In this document: piece after piece, positions 27,324-36,632 of the stretch
How positions within the stretch are numbered: the first letter of the stretch is position 1
Layout: every line of letters starts with the position of its first letter
NCBI RefSeq assembly: GCF_900115015.1
Contig: NZ_FOUZ01000006.1
Span: 62,001 to 126,000 of the forward strand
Reading direction: 5' to 3'
DNA length: 64,000 nt
Origin: Algoriella xinjiangensis
GTDB lineage: Bacteria; Bacteroidota; Bacteroidia; Flavobacteriales; Weeksellaceae
Translations under genes and position numbers: made by a program
The notes under the pieces: model-generated
Seen by the model: only the letters and a program-made list of their open reading frames with translations
What the model was told of the DNA's origin: nothing
The model's database searches: none

Positions 27324-27882
27324 ATCATTATTTCTTGGGTTGATGATAACTTCTTCGGTTTCATTTGCTCAAGTAAAAACAGATTCGTTATTTATTGTTG
27401 ATAAAGTAATAAACGATTCAATTGCAACTAAAAGTGCCCTAACGGAAAAAAGTCCAATAAGAGCATCTTTATATTCTGCAATTTTACCTGGTGCAGGACA
27501 ACTTTACAATAAAAAATGGTGGAAAGCGCCTATTGCATTAGGTTTAGTTGGTACCGGAACTGGATTTACAATTTATTACAACAATTTATACAAAAAATAC
27601 CGCAAGGCTTATATTGCTGTTCGCGAAGGTACGCCAAACGAATTTACGGGTATTTTAACGGCGCAGCAATTGGCTGTAATACAAGACGATTACAAACGAA
27701 AACGAGATTATAGTGTTGCTTTAACTGCGTTAGTTTATTTATTAAATATTGTTGATGCAACAGTTGATGCACATTTATTTTCTATTCGTAATGACCCAGA
27801 GATGACTTTTAAACCAACTGTTTTACAAGACGAAATGACGTTAGAACCAGTATTAGGTCTCGCTTTTAATTTTAAATTTTAA
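27313..27882 (+). CDS. DUF5683 domain protein
   Basis: A 189-residue exported protein with a signal peptide ending at SVSFAQ near residue 19. The DUF5683 core is SPIRASLYSAILPGAGQLYNKKWWKAPIALGLVGTGTGF, with a GAGQ motif and a hydrophobic helix, followed by a second hydrophobic segment near 140 and a terminal aromatic residue. The family is typical of Bacteroidota, always near parB and lepB, with unknown function at the envelope. It overlaps parB by 11 bases and precedes dapB by eight. Confidence 0.85.
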   Translation: MKIKSLFLGLMITSSVSFAQVKTDSLFIVDKVINDSIATKSALTEKSPIRASLYSAILPGAGQLYNKKWWKAPIALGLVGTGTGFTIYYNNLYKKYRKAYIAVREGTPNEFTGILTAQQLAVIQDDYKRKRDYSVALTALVYLLNIVDATVDAHLFSIRNDPEMTFKPTVLQDEMTLEPVLGLAFNFKF

Positions 27883-27890
27883 TACAAAAA

Positions 27891-28595
27891 ATGAATATAG
27901 CTTTAATAGGATACGGAAGAATGGGTAAAGCCATCGAAGAAATTTTGATACAAAGAGGACACGATGTTGTACTAAAAATATCACGCACTCCACTTCCCGA
28001 AGAATTAAAAAATATAGATGTAGCAATCGAATTTTCTAAACCAGAATATGCTTTTGATAACCTTAAAGTATTACTTGAGAATAAAGTAGCAACAATATGT
28101 GGTACAACAGGATGGTTAGAAAATCAAGACGAAGTAAATAAATTAGCAATTACTAATAATACCGCTTTTTTATACGCTTCTAATTTTAGTTTAGGTGTAA
28201 ATTTATTCTTCGAACTTAATCAAGTTTTAGCACGAATGATGAATAAATACCGCAATGAATATCAAATTAATTTAGAAGAAATTCATCATACTCAAAAATT
28301 AGACGCACCTTCTGGAACAGCAATTACAATTGCAGAAGGAATTATAGAAAATACAACTTATAAAACATGGTCGATGGAAGAAAATTCGCAAGAAATTATT
28401 CCTATCGAAGCAAAACGAATAGAAAACGTACCAGGAACACATATCGTACAATATACGTCTGATGTTGATACTATCGAAATTTCTCATACCGCACATTCGC
28501 GCAAAGGTTTTGCGCTTGGAGCAGTAATTGCTGCTGAGTGGATTTGGAACAAAGAAGGTATTTTTACAATGAAAGATGTACTCGAATTAAACTAA
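27891..28595 (+). CDS. dapB: 4-hydroxy-tetrahydrodipicolinate reductase
   Basis: A 234-residue NAD(P)H enzyme of the lysine/diaminopimelate pathway, needed for peptidoglycan. The N-terminal IALIGYGRMGKAIEE is the dinucleotide fold. CGTTGW and the substrate signature EEIHHTQKLDAPSGTA with its catalytic histidine and lysine are clear. It is shorter than the 270-residue E. coli enzyme, as usual in Bacteroidota. It is the fourth gene of the parA cluster, just before lepB. Confidence 0.95.
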   Translation: MNIALIGYGRMGKAIEEILIQRGHDVVLKISRTPLPEELKNIDVAIEFSKPEYAFDNLKVLLENKVATICGTTGWLENQDEVNKLAITNNTAFLYASNFSLGVNLFFELNQVLARMMNKYRNEYQINLEEIHHTQKLDAPSGTAITIAEGIIENTTYKTWSMEENSQEIIPIEAKRIENVPGTHIVQYTSDVDTIEISHTAHSRKGFALGAVIAAEWIWNKEGIFTMKDVLELN

Positions 28596-28620
28596 TTAAA
28601 AATACTAATATCAAAGACTT

Positions 28621-30183
28621 ATGCACTTATTAATTTACTGGTTAATTGGTTTTATTATTGCCAATGTAATCTTTGGAGCTGCAACATGGAAACTATTTAA
28701 AAATGCAGGAAAACAAGCGTGGCAAGCCTATATTCCTTTTCTTAATATTTGGAAAGGTTTAGAAATTATTCACCGTCCAAAATGGTGGATTATTTTATTC
28801 TATTTGCCAATCGTAGGACCAATTTTTTGGTTAGTTTTCTTTGTAGATTTAGGTGATTCGTACGGAAAAATCGAAACAAAAGATAAAATCATTATGGTTT
28901 TAACTTTAGGTTTATACATTTTTGCCGTTAATTATTCTGATAATCCAAAATATTTAGGTCCAGAAAATCGCAAACCAACTTTTGTTTCTTCACTTATTTT
29001 TGCTTTAGTTTTAGCAACTATTGTACACAATTGGTTTGTACAACCTATGATTGTACCAACGGGTTCTATGGAAAATACGATCAAAATTGGTGATGCATTA
29101 TTTGTAGAAAAAATTAGTCATGGTGCACGTGTTCCGATGACGCCAATTGGTATTCCTTTCTCAGAATTTATTTACCGTGATGGCTTTATTGACAAAGCGC
29201 GTTTACCTTATATGAGAGTACCAGGTTGGAGAGATTTAAAGTCAAATGACATTGTTGTTTTCAACTATCCTACAGATTCTGTTTACTCGGCAATCGATCG
29301 CAAAGATGCTTATGTAAAGCGTTTGGTAGGTTTACCAGGAGAAACAATTCAGATTCGTAACGGAATTTTATATGTAAATGACAAAAAATTTATTCCCAAA
29401 AAAGATGCGCAAGTTCAACATTCGTATATGGTTGTTACAAAAGCGCCTTTTAGTGATAAATTATTGTACGATAATTTCGGAATTATTAGTACCGATTATA
29501 ATGCAGGAAAAAAAGAAGATGGTACATTTATTTACCAATTTGCAGCATTAACAGATGCGCACGTTACTGCAATGAAATCTAACGCAAACGTAGTATCGGT
29601 TGAACCAATTTTACAACCTGTTGGCGAAAAAACAGAACATATTGTAAAAGGTAAAATTGACAGTACAAATACAATTTTCCCTGTAAATAAAGCATGGAAT
29701 CCTGACCAATACGGTCCTTTGTATATTCCGAAAAAAGGAGATATTGTAGACATTAACAAAGAAACTTTACCACAATACATCAATATTATTCGCAAATACG
29801 AGCACAATGCTTTGCGTGTAGATTCTGCTGCGGGTAAATATGATATTTATATAGACGATAAAAAAACCAATAAATACGAGATTCAACAAAACTATTATTT
29901 TATGATGGGAGACAATAGAAACCAGTCGTTAGATGCGCGTTTCTTTGGTTATGTTGGCGAAGATCACGTAATTGGTCGTCCAATTATGATTTGGGCAAAT
30001 ATGAATGGAATGTTTGAAGCTGCGGCTCCAAAAAAATTCATTTGGAATCGTTTCTTTACTTCTATCAACAATGATAATCCAGACAAAACATCATACGGAA
30101 TTTACGTTTTGATTGCTTTAATTGGATGGATTGGATACGATGTTGTAAAAGCAAGAAAAGAGAAAAAGAAGAACAAATACTAA
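28621..30183 (+). CDS. lepB: Signal peptidase I, large Bacteroidota type
   Basis: The membrane protease that cuts signal peptides from exported proteins. The 520 residues are about 200 more than E. coli LepB, which is normal for Flavobacteriia. Several hydrophobic helices fill the first 140 residues. The catalytic serine is S149 in VPTGSMENTIKIGD, and the general-base lysine is about K233 in YVKRLVGLPGE. A long inserted domain separates these from the C-terminal signature MMGDNRNQSLDARFFGYV. One more membrane helix and a basic tail end the protein. Confidence 0.95.
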   Translation: MHLLIYWLIGFIIANVIFGAATWKLFKNAGKQAWQAYIPFLNIWKGLEIIHRPKWWIILFYLPIVGPIFWLVFFVDLGDSYGKIETKDKIIMVLTLGLYIFAVNYSDNPKYLGPENRKPTFVSSLIFALVLATIVHNWFVQPMIVPTGSMENTIKIGDALFVEKISHGARVPMTPIGIPFSEFIYRDGFIDKARLPYMRVPGWRDLKSNDIVVFNYPTDSVYSAIDRKDAYVKRLVGLPGETIQIRNGILYVNDKKFIPKKDAQVQHSYMVVTKAPFSDKLLYDNFGIISTDYNAGKKEDGTFIYQFAALTDAHVTAMKSNANVVSVEPILQPVGEKTEHIVKGKIDSTNTIFPVNKAWNPDQYGPLYIPKKGDIVDINKETLPQYINIIRKYEHNALRVDSAAGKYDIYIDDKKTNKYEIQQNYYFMMGDNRNQSLDARFFGYVGEDHVIGRPIMIWANMNGMFEAAAPKKFIWNRFFTSINNDNPDKTSYGIYVLIALIGWIGYDVVKARKEKKKNKY

Positions 30184-30193
30184 TCAAAATAAG

Positions 30194-30230
30194 TTGTGCA
30201 TTATGATAAAGTTATAATGCACAATTTTTA
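30194..30230 (+). terminator. Terminator after lepB
   Basis: Perfect 11-bp stem (30194-30204 with 30214-30224) and a T-rich tail. It shows that the GTG at 30196 and the ATG at 30217, both inside it, are not the start of the next gene. Confidence 0.85.
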
Positions 30231-30252
30231 TATTACAGAAGAAAAAATACGA

Positions 30253-30858
30253 ATGAAAAATACGTTTGCCGCATTTTATTTTGGTCCGATAGATTATTAT
30301 GCAGAAATGGTAAAAAGCCAAAATTTAAATATCGAAGTTTGTGAAAATTTTCAGAAACAAACCTATCGAAATAGATGTAATATTTTAGGTGCAAATGGCA
30401 AATTAATGCTCAATATACCTACGTTACATAATGGCAAAAAAACATTTGCAGATTTACAACCATCTTACGAACACCATTGGCAAAAAGAACACTTTCGATC
30501 AATAAAATCGGCATATCACGGTTCTCCTTACTTCGAATATTACGAACACGAACTTGCTCCTTTTTATGAAAAGAAAGAAAAATATTTATTAGATTTTAAT
30601 CTGAAAACAATTGATTTTATCAATCAAAAATTACGATTAGATTTAGAAATTTCAACAACCGAAACTTATGAAATAATTGATGCTGAACATGATTTCAGAA
30701 ATCAATTCTCAGCTAAAAAACCAGCTCAATATAATTTACCAGAATACATTCAAGTTTTTGATGATAAATTTGGATTTACTTCTGATTTAAGCATTATTGA
30801 TTTACTTTTTAGCGAAGGTCCAAGCGCCGCTATTTACTTAAAAAACTTAATAAAATAA
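30253..30858 (+). CDS. WbqC-family protein
   Basis: A 201-residue cytoplasmic protein of the WbqC family. TFAAFYFGPIDYYAEM opens the fold; ENFQKQTYRNRCNILGANGKLMLNIP and HWQKEHFRSIKSAYHGSPYFEYYEHEL are the conserved blocks. Family members occur in surface-polysaccharide and aromatic-amine clusters and may bind sugar nucleotides, but no reaction is firmly known. The ATG at 30253 is chosen because earlier starts fall in the lepB terminator. A WbqC gene behind lepB is a constant of Flavobacteriia genomes. Confidence 0.87.
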   Translation: MKNTFAAFYFGPIDYYAEMVKSQNLNIEVCENFQKQTYRNRCNILGANGKLMLNIPTLHNGKKTFADLQPSYEHHWQKEHFRSIKSAYHGSPYFEYYEHELAPFYEKKEKYLLDFNLKTIDFINQKLRLDLEISTTETYEIIDAEHDFRNQFSAKKPAQYNLPEYIQVFDDKFGFTSDLSIIDLLFSEGPSAAIYLKNLIK

Positions 30859-30862
30859 CAAC

Positions 30863-32464
30863 ATGAGAAAATTATTGATTGCAGTAGGATTTGCCTTTAC
30901 ATTAGGGTTTGCTCACGCACAAACGACAGAAGTTCCAAAAGAAAAATGGTACCATGCAGGCATCGAACAAACAAGTGTTTATGGTGTTAACACAGATCAA
31001 GCTTTACAATTTCTAAAAGAACACAAAAGAAAAGCTAACACAATTATAGTTGGTGTTTTGGATAGTGGTGTTGAGAATTTCCACGAAGATTTGAAAGCAA
31101 ATATGTGGAATAATCCGAAAGAAATTCCAGGAAACGGAATTGATGACGACAAAAACGGATACATTGACGATGTACACGGTTGGTCTTTTTTAGGAACTGC
31201 AAAAGGAATTAATTATAACGACGACACAACTGAATTAACACGTGTTTACAAACATTTAGCTGATAAATACGATACATATAACCAACAAGCAAATCACGAT
31301 GCGATGATGAAAAATCCATCTGAGTTTGCAGAATTTCAAGCCATTCAAAAAGAATATTTAAGCGCTGTTGGTAAAGCAAAATATAACCAACAAGTTGCAC
31401 AAGCAAAACTAAATTCTGTAGAAGGTGGAATTAATAAAATGGTGACTGAATTTGGTGAGACTAAATTATCAAAAGACATCTTAAAAAATTATCAACCAAC
31501 AGATTCACAAGTTTTAGAAGCGATGTGGATTTTTGGTGAATTAAAAGAAGAGCAATGGGTTGGTAAAACAATGAAAGAAGTTTCTAATACATATTTAGGA
31601 GCTGCTCGTCGTGCTGCAAAAGGAGAAACATTGTCTTCTCATCTAAACTTAAATTTAGTTGATCGTAAAGATGTTGATAATCCAAACGATAAAACAGAAC
31701 GTTTTTACGGAAACGGAGATTCTAATGGACCTGAATCTTCTCACGGAACTCACGTAGCTGGTATTATTGGTGCGGTGCGCGGAAATAATATTGGTTCTGA
31801 AGGAACAACTGGTGGTAATAATGTAAAAATCTTATCTGTTCGTACCGTTCCTAACGGAGATGAGCGTGATAAAGATGTTGCAAATGCAATTCGTTATGCA
31901 GTAGATAATGGTGCAAAAATATTGAATATGTCTTTTGGTAAAACATATTCTCCAGACAAACAAATCGTTTGGGATGCGTTTAAATATGCTTCTGATAAAA
32001 ATGTTTTGATTGTAAAAGCTGCAGGAAATAGTAACGAAGATATTGATGTTCACATTCATTATCCAACTAATTTTAAAGACAATAATCCTGTTTCTAAATC
32101 AGTTTTAACTGTTGGTGCTTCTACAAAAGATCCAAATGCATTAAAAGCGAGATTCTCTAACTTTGGTAAAAAATCTGTTGATGTTTTTGGTCCTGGACAA
32201 GAAATTTATGCAACATATCCTGGTGTAGATCAATACCGTTTCTTAAACGGAACTTCTATGGCTTCGCCTGCTGTTGCTGGTGTTGCGGCATTAGTTTGGT
32301 CACATTATCCAAAATTAACTGCGGAAGATATTCGTAATATTTTGATGGAAACTGTAAATAAAAATGATCAATTAAAAGATATTTCTGTTACTGGAGGTGT
32401 TGTAGACTCTTACAAAGCAGTACAAAAAGCGGAAGAAATTTACAAACAACGTAAATTAAAATAA
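30863..32464 (+). CDS. Secreted S8 (subtilisin-like) serine peptidase, copy 1
   Basis: A 533-residue exported protease. The signal peptide ends at AHAQ near residue 20. The catalytic triad is complete: D67 in VGVLDSGVE, histidine near 294 in SSHGTHVAGI, and serine near 464 in NGTSMASPAVAG. A roughly 200-residue insert between the aspartate and histidine regions is characteristic of a Bacteroidota S8 subgroup. It likely degrades proteins in the periplasm or outside the cell. The next gene is a close paralogue. There is no type-IX secretion tail. Confidence 0.94.
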   Translation: MRKLLIAVGFAFTLGFAHAQTTEVPKEKWYHAGIEQTSVYGVNTDQALQFLKEHKRKANTIIVGVLDSGVENFHEDLKANMWNNPKEIPGNGIDDDKNGYIDDVHGWSFLGTAKGINYNDDTTELTRVYKHLADKYDTYNQQANHDAMMKNPSEFAEFQAIQKEYLSAVGKAKYNQQVAQAKLNSVEGGINKMVTEFGETKLSKDILKNYQPTDSQVLEAMWIFGELKEEQWVGKTMKEVSNTYLGAARRAAKGETLSSHLNLNLVDRKDVDNPNDKTERFYGNGDSNGPESSHGTHVAGIIGAVRGNNIGSEGTTGGNNVKILSVRTVPNGDERDKDVANAIRYAVDNGAKILNMSFGKTYSPDKQIVWDAFKYASDKNVLIVKAAGNSNEDIDVHIHYPTNFKDNNPVSKSVLTVGASTKDPNALKARFSNFGKKSVDVFGPGQEIYATYPGVDQYRFLNGTSMASPAVAGVAALVWSHYPKLTAEDIRNILMETVNKNDQLKDISVTGGVVDSYKAVQKAEEIYKQRKLK

Positions 32465-32481
32465 TTTTAACACAACATTAT

Positions 32482-32511
32482 AAAAGGCTCCAAATTTTTG
32501 GAGCCTTTTTT
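32482..32511 (+). terminator. Terminator of the first S8 peptidase gene
   Basis: Stem of about 12 bp and six T in a row. Confidence 0.87.
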
Positions 32512-32575
32512 GTATCTTCCTTTTGCATAAAAAAATTAGTTCTACTACAATTTAAATATTAGTAAAAAAACAATT

Positions 32576-34207
32576 ATGAAGAAATTCTTATTAAGTATAG
32601 GAGTTGCAATGTTTATCGGAGTAACTTCATTCGCACAAGAAACAACTGCCCTACCATTACCAAAAGTTGATCAAAAATATTGGCAACACGAATCTTTAGA
32701 AGAATCTGGTGTTTATGGTGTAAATACACAAAAAGCAATTCAATTTTTAGAATCTAAAAAACGTAAACCATCCGAATTAATTGTTGGTGTTTTAGATAGC
32801 GGTGTAGAAATTGTTCATCCAGATTTAAAAGATAATATCTGGATCAATAAAAAAGAAATTGCTGGTAACGGAAAAGATGACGATAAAAATGGTTATGTAG
32901 ATGATGTTAATGGTTGGAATTTTATCGGAGGAAAAGATGGTAAAAATGTTGCGGGTGATACATTAGAATTGACTCGTTTATTGGTTAAATACAAAGATTT
33001 ATTCGAAACAAGTAAAGATGCAGCATCTAACAAAACAAAATTTGCTACTGAATTTGCTGAATATCAAAAAATAAAAGAACAATACGAAACTAAATTAGCC
33101 GAAGCAAAACAAGGTCTTGCTCAGATGACTCAATACCAAACAATGTTAAAAGCTCCTTTAGAAGCTTTAAATAGTGAATGGGGTGATAAAAAAATCACAA
33201 AAGAGTTGATGGCCAATTTTAAACCGAAATCTGAAGCTGCGAAAGAAGGAATGTTCTTTTTTGGACAAGTTCCAGAATCTGCATGGGAAGGTCTAACAAT
33301 GGCAGAATTTACCAAATCTACGTTAGATGAAATTAACGAAGGTTTTACATATTATAATGACCAAATCGAATATAATTTAAATACAGAATTAGATCCTCGT
33401 TCTATTGTTGGCGATAATTACGCTGATAAAACGGAACGTTTTTACGGAAATAATGACGTTGATGGTCCTGATGCTTTACACGGAACACACGTTTCGGGAA
33501 TTATTGCGGCAAAAGCTGGAAATGGTATCGGAATGGACGGAATTGCTGGTAACGGTTATGTAAAAATTATGTCAGTTCGTACCGTTCCAAATGGTGATGA
33601 GCGCGATAAAGATGTTGCAAACGCAATACGATATGCTGCTGATAATGGCGCAAAAATATTGAATATGTCTTTCGGAAAAGCGTATTCTCCAGACAAACAA
33701 ATTGTTTGGGATGCGTTTAAATACGCAGAGAAAAAAGGTTTATTATTGATAAAAGCTGCAGGTAATGACAACGAAAATGTAGATACAGAAAATAATTTTC
33801 CGACTATTTTTAACGAAAAAGGAGAAGCAATTGTAAATAATGTAATTACGGTTGGTGCAAACACAATGGATCCTACTATTTTAAGATCAAGTTTTTCTAA
33901 CTTTGGTAAGAAATCTGTAGACGTTTTCGCGCCAGGTTCAAAAATTTATTCAACTGTTCCTAAAAAAGACGGAGAATACAAAGATTTAGATGGAACATCA
34001 ATGGCATCGCCAGTTGTAGCAGGAGTTGCAGCTTTGGTTTGGGCACATTATCCAAAATTATCTGCTTTAGACATTAAGAAAATCTTGATGGAATCTGTTA
34101 ATACAAATCCTCAATTAGCAGATATTTCTGTTACGGGCGGAGTTGTAGATGCATACAAAGCGGTACAATTAGCTGAAAAAATGTACACAGCTAAAAAATT
34201 AAAATAA
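32576..34207 (+). CDS. Secreted S8 (subtilisin-like) serine peptidase, copy 2
   Basis: A 543-residue paralogue of the preceding protease. It has a signal peptide (ending near TSFAQE) and a complete triad: aspartate in VGVLDSGVE, histidine in LHGTHVSGI, serine in DGTSMASPVVAG. The block around SVRTVPNGDERDKDVANAIRYA is shared almost unchanged with copy 1, whereas the insert is diverged. This points to an old tandem duplication with different substrate recognition. Each copy has its own terminator, so they can be regulated separately. Confidence 0.94.
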   Translation: MKKFLLSIGVAMFIGVTSFAQETTALPLPKVDQKYWQHESLEESGVYGVNTQKAIQFLESKKRKPSELIVGVLDSGVEIVHPDLKDNIWINKKEIAGNGKDDDKNGYVDDVNGWNFIGGKDGKNVAGDTLELTRLLVKYKDLFETSKDAASNKTKFATEFAEYQKIKEQYETKLAEAKQGLAQMTQYQTMLKAPLEALNSEWGDKKITKELMANFKPKSEAAKEGMFFFGQVPESAWEGLTMAEFTKSTLDEINEGFTYYNDQIEYNLNTELDPRSIVGDNYADKTERFYGNNDVDGPDALHGTHVSGIIAAKAGNGIGMDGIAGNGYVKIMSVRTVPNGDERDKDVANAIRYAADNGAKILNMSFGKAYSPDKQIVWDAFKYAEKKGLLLIKAAGNDNENVDTENNFPTIFNEKGEAIVNNVITVGANTMDPTILRSSFSNFGKKSVDVFAPGSKIYSTVPKKDGEYKDLDGTSMASPVVAGVAALVWAHYPKLSALDIKKILMESVNTNPQLADISVTGGVVDAYKAVQLAEKMYTAKKLK

Positions 34208-34225
34208 TAAATACACAACATAATA

Positions 34226-34257
34226 AAAGCCTCTCAATTTGAGAGGCTTTGTTTTTT
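34226..34257. terminator. Bidirectional terminator between S8 peptidase and LytTR genes
   Basis: Twelve-bp near-perfect stem with T run on the plus strand. It overlaps the last codons of the minus-strand regulator gene. Confidence 0.85.
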
Positions 34258-34935
34258 TATATCAAATTCAATTCTATATTTTTCAGAAATTGAAAACTCT
34301 TTTTTCTTAATCGTTAAATGATTTTTTCCGAAAGAATCTATCTTTTTAAAATTTACAATTTGCGAACGATTAATTTGAAGATAATTATCATTCAACATTT
34401 CACTCAATTTTTTTAGAGTCATCAACGGAATATAAGGTACCTCCCGCTCTTCGCTGTAAATTTTTACATAATCTTTCATACTTTCGATGTATGTAATTGT
34501 AGAAAGATTAAGTTTAACTTGCTTTGAATCTATTTTGATAAAAATAAATTCTTCTTCTAAAGTTGCTAAACGTTTTTGAATCTTTATTTTCTCAACACTT
34601 TGCTCAAAATCATCATAACTGTAAGGTTTTAACAAAAAATCGGTCGCAGAAACTTTAAAACCATCAATTGCATATTTGCTATACGCCGAAACAAAAACAA
34701 CCAATGATTTTTGATTTTTTTTGGCTAATATTTTAGCAAATTCAACACCATTTAAATCTGGCATTTCAACATCTAAAAAAATACAATCAACCAAATTATT
34801 CTCTAAGAATTTTAGTGCATTTTTAGCAGAATTAAAGCTTGAAATCAATTCTAAATCTTGATTTTTTTCTACAAAACTTGAAATTAATTTCAATGCAAAT
34901 GGTTCATCATCAACTGTAATACAACTCAATTTCAT
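34234..34935 (-). CDS. LytTR-type response regulator
   Basis: A 233-residue regulator. Residues 1-120 are a receiver: acidic VDDEP, phospho-aspartate in DCIFLDVEMPDLNG, and lysine in LLKPYSYDDF. Residues 130-230 are a LytTR DNA-binding domain (FIFIKIDSKQVKLNLSTITYIESMKDYVKIYS ... LQINRSQIVNF). The ATG at 34935 overlaps the TGA of the kinase gene (ATGA), so the pair is translationally coupled. It should be phosphorylated by that kinase. Targets are unknown. Confidence 0.93.
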   Translation of the reverse strand: MKLSCITVDDEPFALKLISSFVEKNQDLELISSFNSAKNALKFLENNLVDCIFLDVEMPDLNGVEFAKILAKKNQKSLVVFVSAYSKYAIDGFKVSATDFLLKPYSYDDFEQSVEKIKIQKRLATLEEEFIFIKIDSKQVKLNLSTITYIESMKDYVKIYSEEREVPYIPLMTLKKLSEMLNDNYLQINRSQIVNFKKIDSFGKNHLTIKKKEFSISEKYRIEFDIKKQSLSN

Positions 34936-35990
34936 GCTAATTTTATTTTTAAGAAACATTCATAAATTATCTCATCATTATTTATCAAATATTCAAATTG
35001 ATTTGGGTAAATAATGTTTAATCGTTTCAACGTATTTTCAATACCAATTCCTTTTTTACGTGTTAAATTTTGTTTAGTAAACTGTTGATTTTTTGTTTTT
35101 AAAACCATTGTTTTATCTTCTAAGTCTAATTTCAAAATCAACTCAATTTCACAATTAATATCCGTGGAAATCCCGTGTTGAAAAGCATTTTCTACAAATG
35201 GTAATAAAATCATTGGTGCAATTTTTACATCATTTTCTGGTATAGAAAAATCAATTTTTAATTTTATATTTTCAGTTAATCTAAAGCGCATCAAATCAAT
35301 ATAATTTTCAATAAAACTGATTTCATCTTTTAAAGAAACCTTGTTTAATTTTTCTTCATTCATCACAAAACGCATCATTTTTGCCAATTGTTGAATTGCA
35401 ATTCGAGATTTATCAACCTCAAAATAAGTTAAAGAATGAATTGTATTTAACGTATTAAAAAAGAAATGCGGATTAATTTGCGCTTTTAAAGTGTCTAATT
35501 CTGCTTTCGATTTCTGAACTTTTAATTCGAGCTTTTTAGTTTGTTCTTTATTCCAACTTTTAATCAAATGATTTGCAATTCCGACCAAAAAAATTAACAA
35601 CGAAAAAATACTAATGTAAACCGAAATAAAAAATAAATTCTGACTCGAATTATAAACCTGATTTGGATGTAAACGTTGATGAATTTTAAAATTAAGTTGT
35701 AAAATATGCTCTATTTGATTCATAAATACAATTAATGCAACAGTAAAAATGATGAAAAAAGCCAAGTAAATTATTCCATTTTTTCGCCAAATAACACGAG
35801 GTAAAATTAATTTTGAATTAACATAATACACGATAAATAATACGGAAAACAAAATAAAATGGTAAATATAATGCTCTATCGGAAGCGAAATTTTGTACAT
35901 CATCGGGAATAAAACAAAGAAAATGACAGCCAAAATGCTCCATCCTAAAAGATGTAAAATGAGTCCTGATTTTTCTTTAAAAAATTCCAT
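34932..35990 (-). CDS. LytS/AlgZ-type membrane sensor histidine kinase
   Basis: A 352-residue kinase. Four hydrophobic helices occupy residues 10-150, followed by a short coiled coil. The His_kinase motif ALKAQINPHFFFNTLNTIHSL carries the phospho-histidine. A shortened HATPase follows, with N-box LPFVENAFQHG and a late GIGIENTLKRL. It lacks a large extracellular sensor, so the membrane helices probably sense the signal. It is the first gene of the two-component pair. Confidence 0.92.
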   Translation of the reverse strand: MEFFKEKSGLILHLLGWSILAVIFFVLFPMMYKISLPIEHYIYHFILFSVLFIVYYVNSKLILPRVIWRKNGIIYLAFFIIFTVALIVFMNQIEHILQLNFKIHQRLHPNQVYNSSQNLFFISVYISIFSLLIFLVGIANHLIKSWNKEQTKKLELKVQKSKAELDTLKAQINPHFFFNTLNTIHSLTYFEVDKSRIAIQQLAKMMRFVMNEEKLNKVSLKDEISFIENYIDLMRFRLTENIKLKIDFSIPENDVKIAPMILLPFVENAFQHGISTDINCEIELILKLDLEDKTMVLKTKNQQFTKQNLTRKKGIGIENTLKRLNIIYPNQFEYLINNDEIIYECFLKIKLA

Positions 35991-36097
35991 ACAAAATATT
36001 TATGCGAAGTAACAAAAAGGATTTGGGCTAATGTAAAAATTCGTCGCGAAAAATTTGTAATTGGTCGATTATAATTGTTTAATAAATAAGTGACTTC

Positions 36098-36105
36098 TAC
36101 ATTTG
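36098..36105 (+). promoter_or_regulatory. -7 box of the DUF420 gene
   Basis: TACATTTG, an exact TAnnTTTG match 18 bases before the ATG at 36123; it supports that start over one 11 codons upstream. Confidence 0.55.
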
Positions 36106-36122
36106 ACAAAAATTTAAACAAA

Positions 36123-36575
36123 ATGAATTACAGCTTAATAGTCGTCTATGGTATGTTGACCTTATCTATATTTACACCATTTGTCGCATTATATGCCGTA
36201 AAATTGGCGAAAGAAAAAAAATATGCACAACACATAAAAATACAACGCAATTTATTTCATACCTGTGTAACTGGAGTTATTTTATTAGAATTAACGATTA
36301 GATTATCGGGAGGTTCGGGAAGTTTAGTAGAATCTAGCCCATATATCGCCACATCATTTTTCAAGAATTTACTTTGGGCACATATTACTGGAGCAGTCTT
36401 AACTTATATTGTTTGGGCATTTACTATTTTCAAATCAGGGAAGCAAAATAAAAAATCTAATCTTCCAGGAAAATTTAGAATAACACACCGAAAATTAGGA
36501 TATTTTGTGATTATTGGTCTTTTTTATACCGGAATTACTGCTTTTATCGTATGTGCTATGGCTTACTTTTTATAG
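36123..36575 (+). CDS. DUF420-like four-helix membrane protein
   Basis: A 150-residue membrane protein with four hydrophobic helices. Histidines lie near helix ends in the spacing typical of DUF420/CtaM-like proteins (FHTCVTG, LWAHITGAVLTYIVW, ITHRKLGYF). Relatives take part in cytochrome oxidase assembly or bind heme; here no oxidase genes are nearby, so the role is open. Monocistronic, with a promoter box and a terminator of its own. Confidence 0.72.
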   Translation: MNYSLIVVYGMLTLSIFTPFVALYAVKLAKEKKYAQHIKIQRNLFHTCVTGVILLELTIRLSGGSGSLVESSPYIATSFFKNLLWAHITGAVLTYIVWAFTIFKSGKQNKKSNLPGKFRITHRKLGYFVIIGLFYTGITAFIVCAMAYFL

Positions 36576-36590
36576 CTTTTACATTTACTA

Positions 36591-36622
36591 AAAAATCCAG
36601 TTAAAAATTAACTGGATTTTTA
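36591..36622. terminator. Bidirectional terminator
   Basis: Stem of about 14 bp flanked by A and T runs, between the convergent DUF420 and peptidase E genes. Confidence 0.87.
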
Positions 36623-36632
36623 TATGATATAT

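Noticed and set aside
25400-27400. parS site near parAB
   Set aside because: No palindrome like the common parS consensus was found by eye here or elsewhere in the window; it may lie outside it.
30196-30252. Longer N-terminus for the WbqC protein
   Set aside because: Both earlier start codons fall inside the lepB terminator hairpin.
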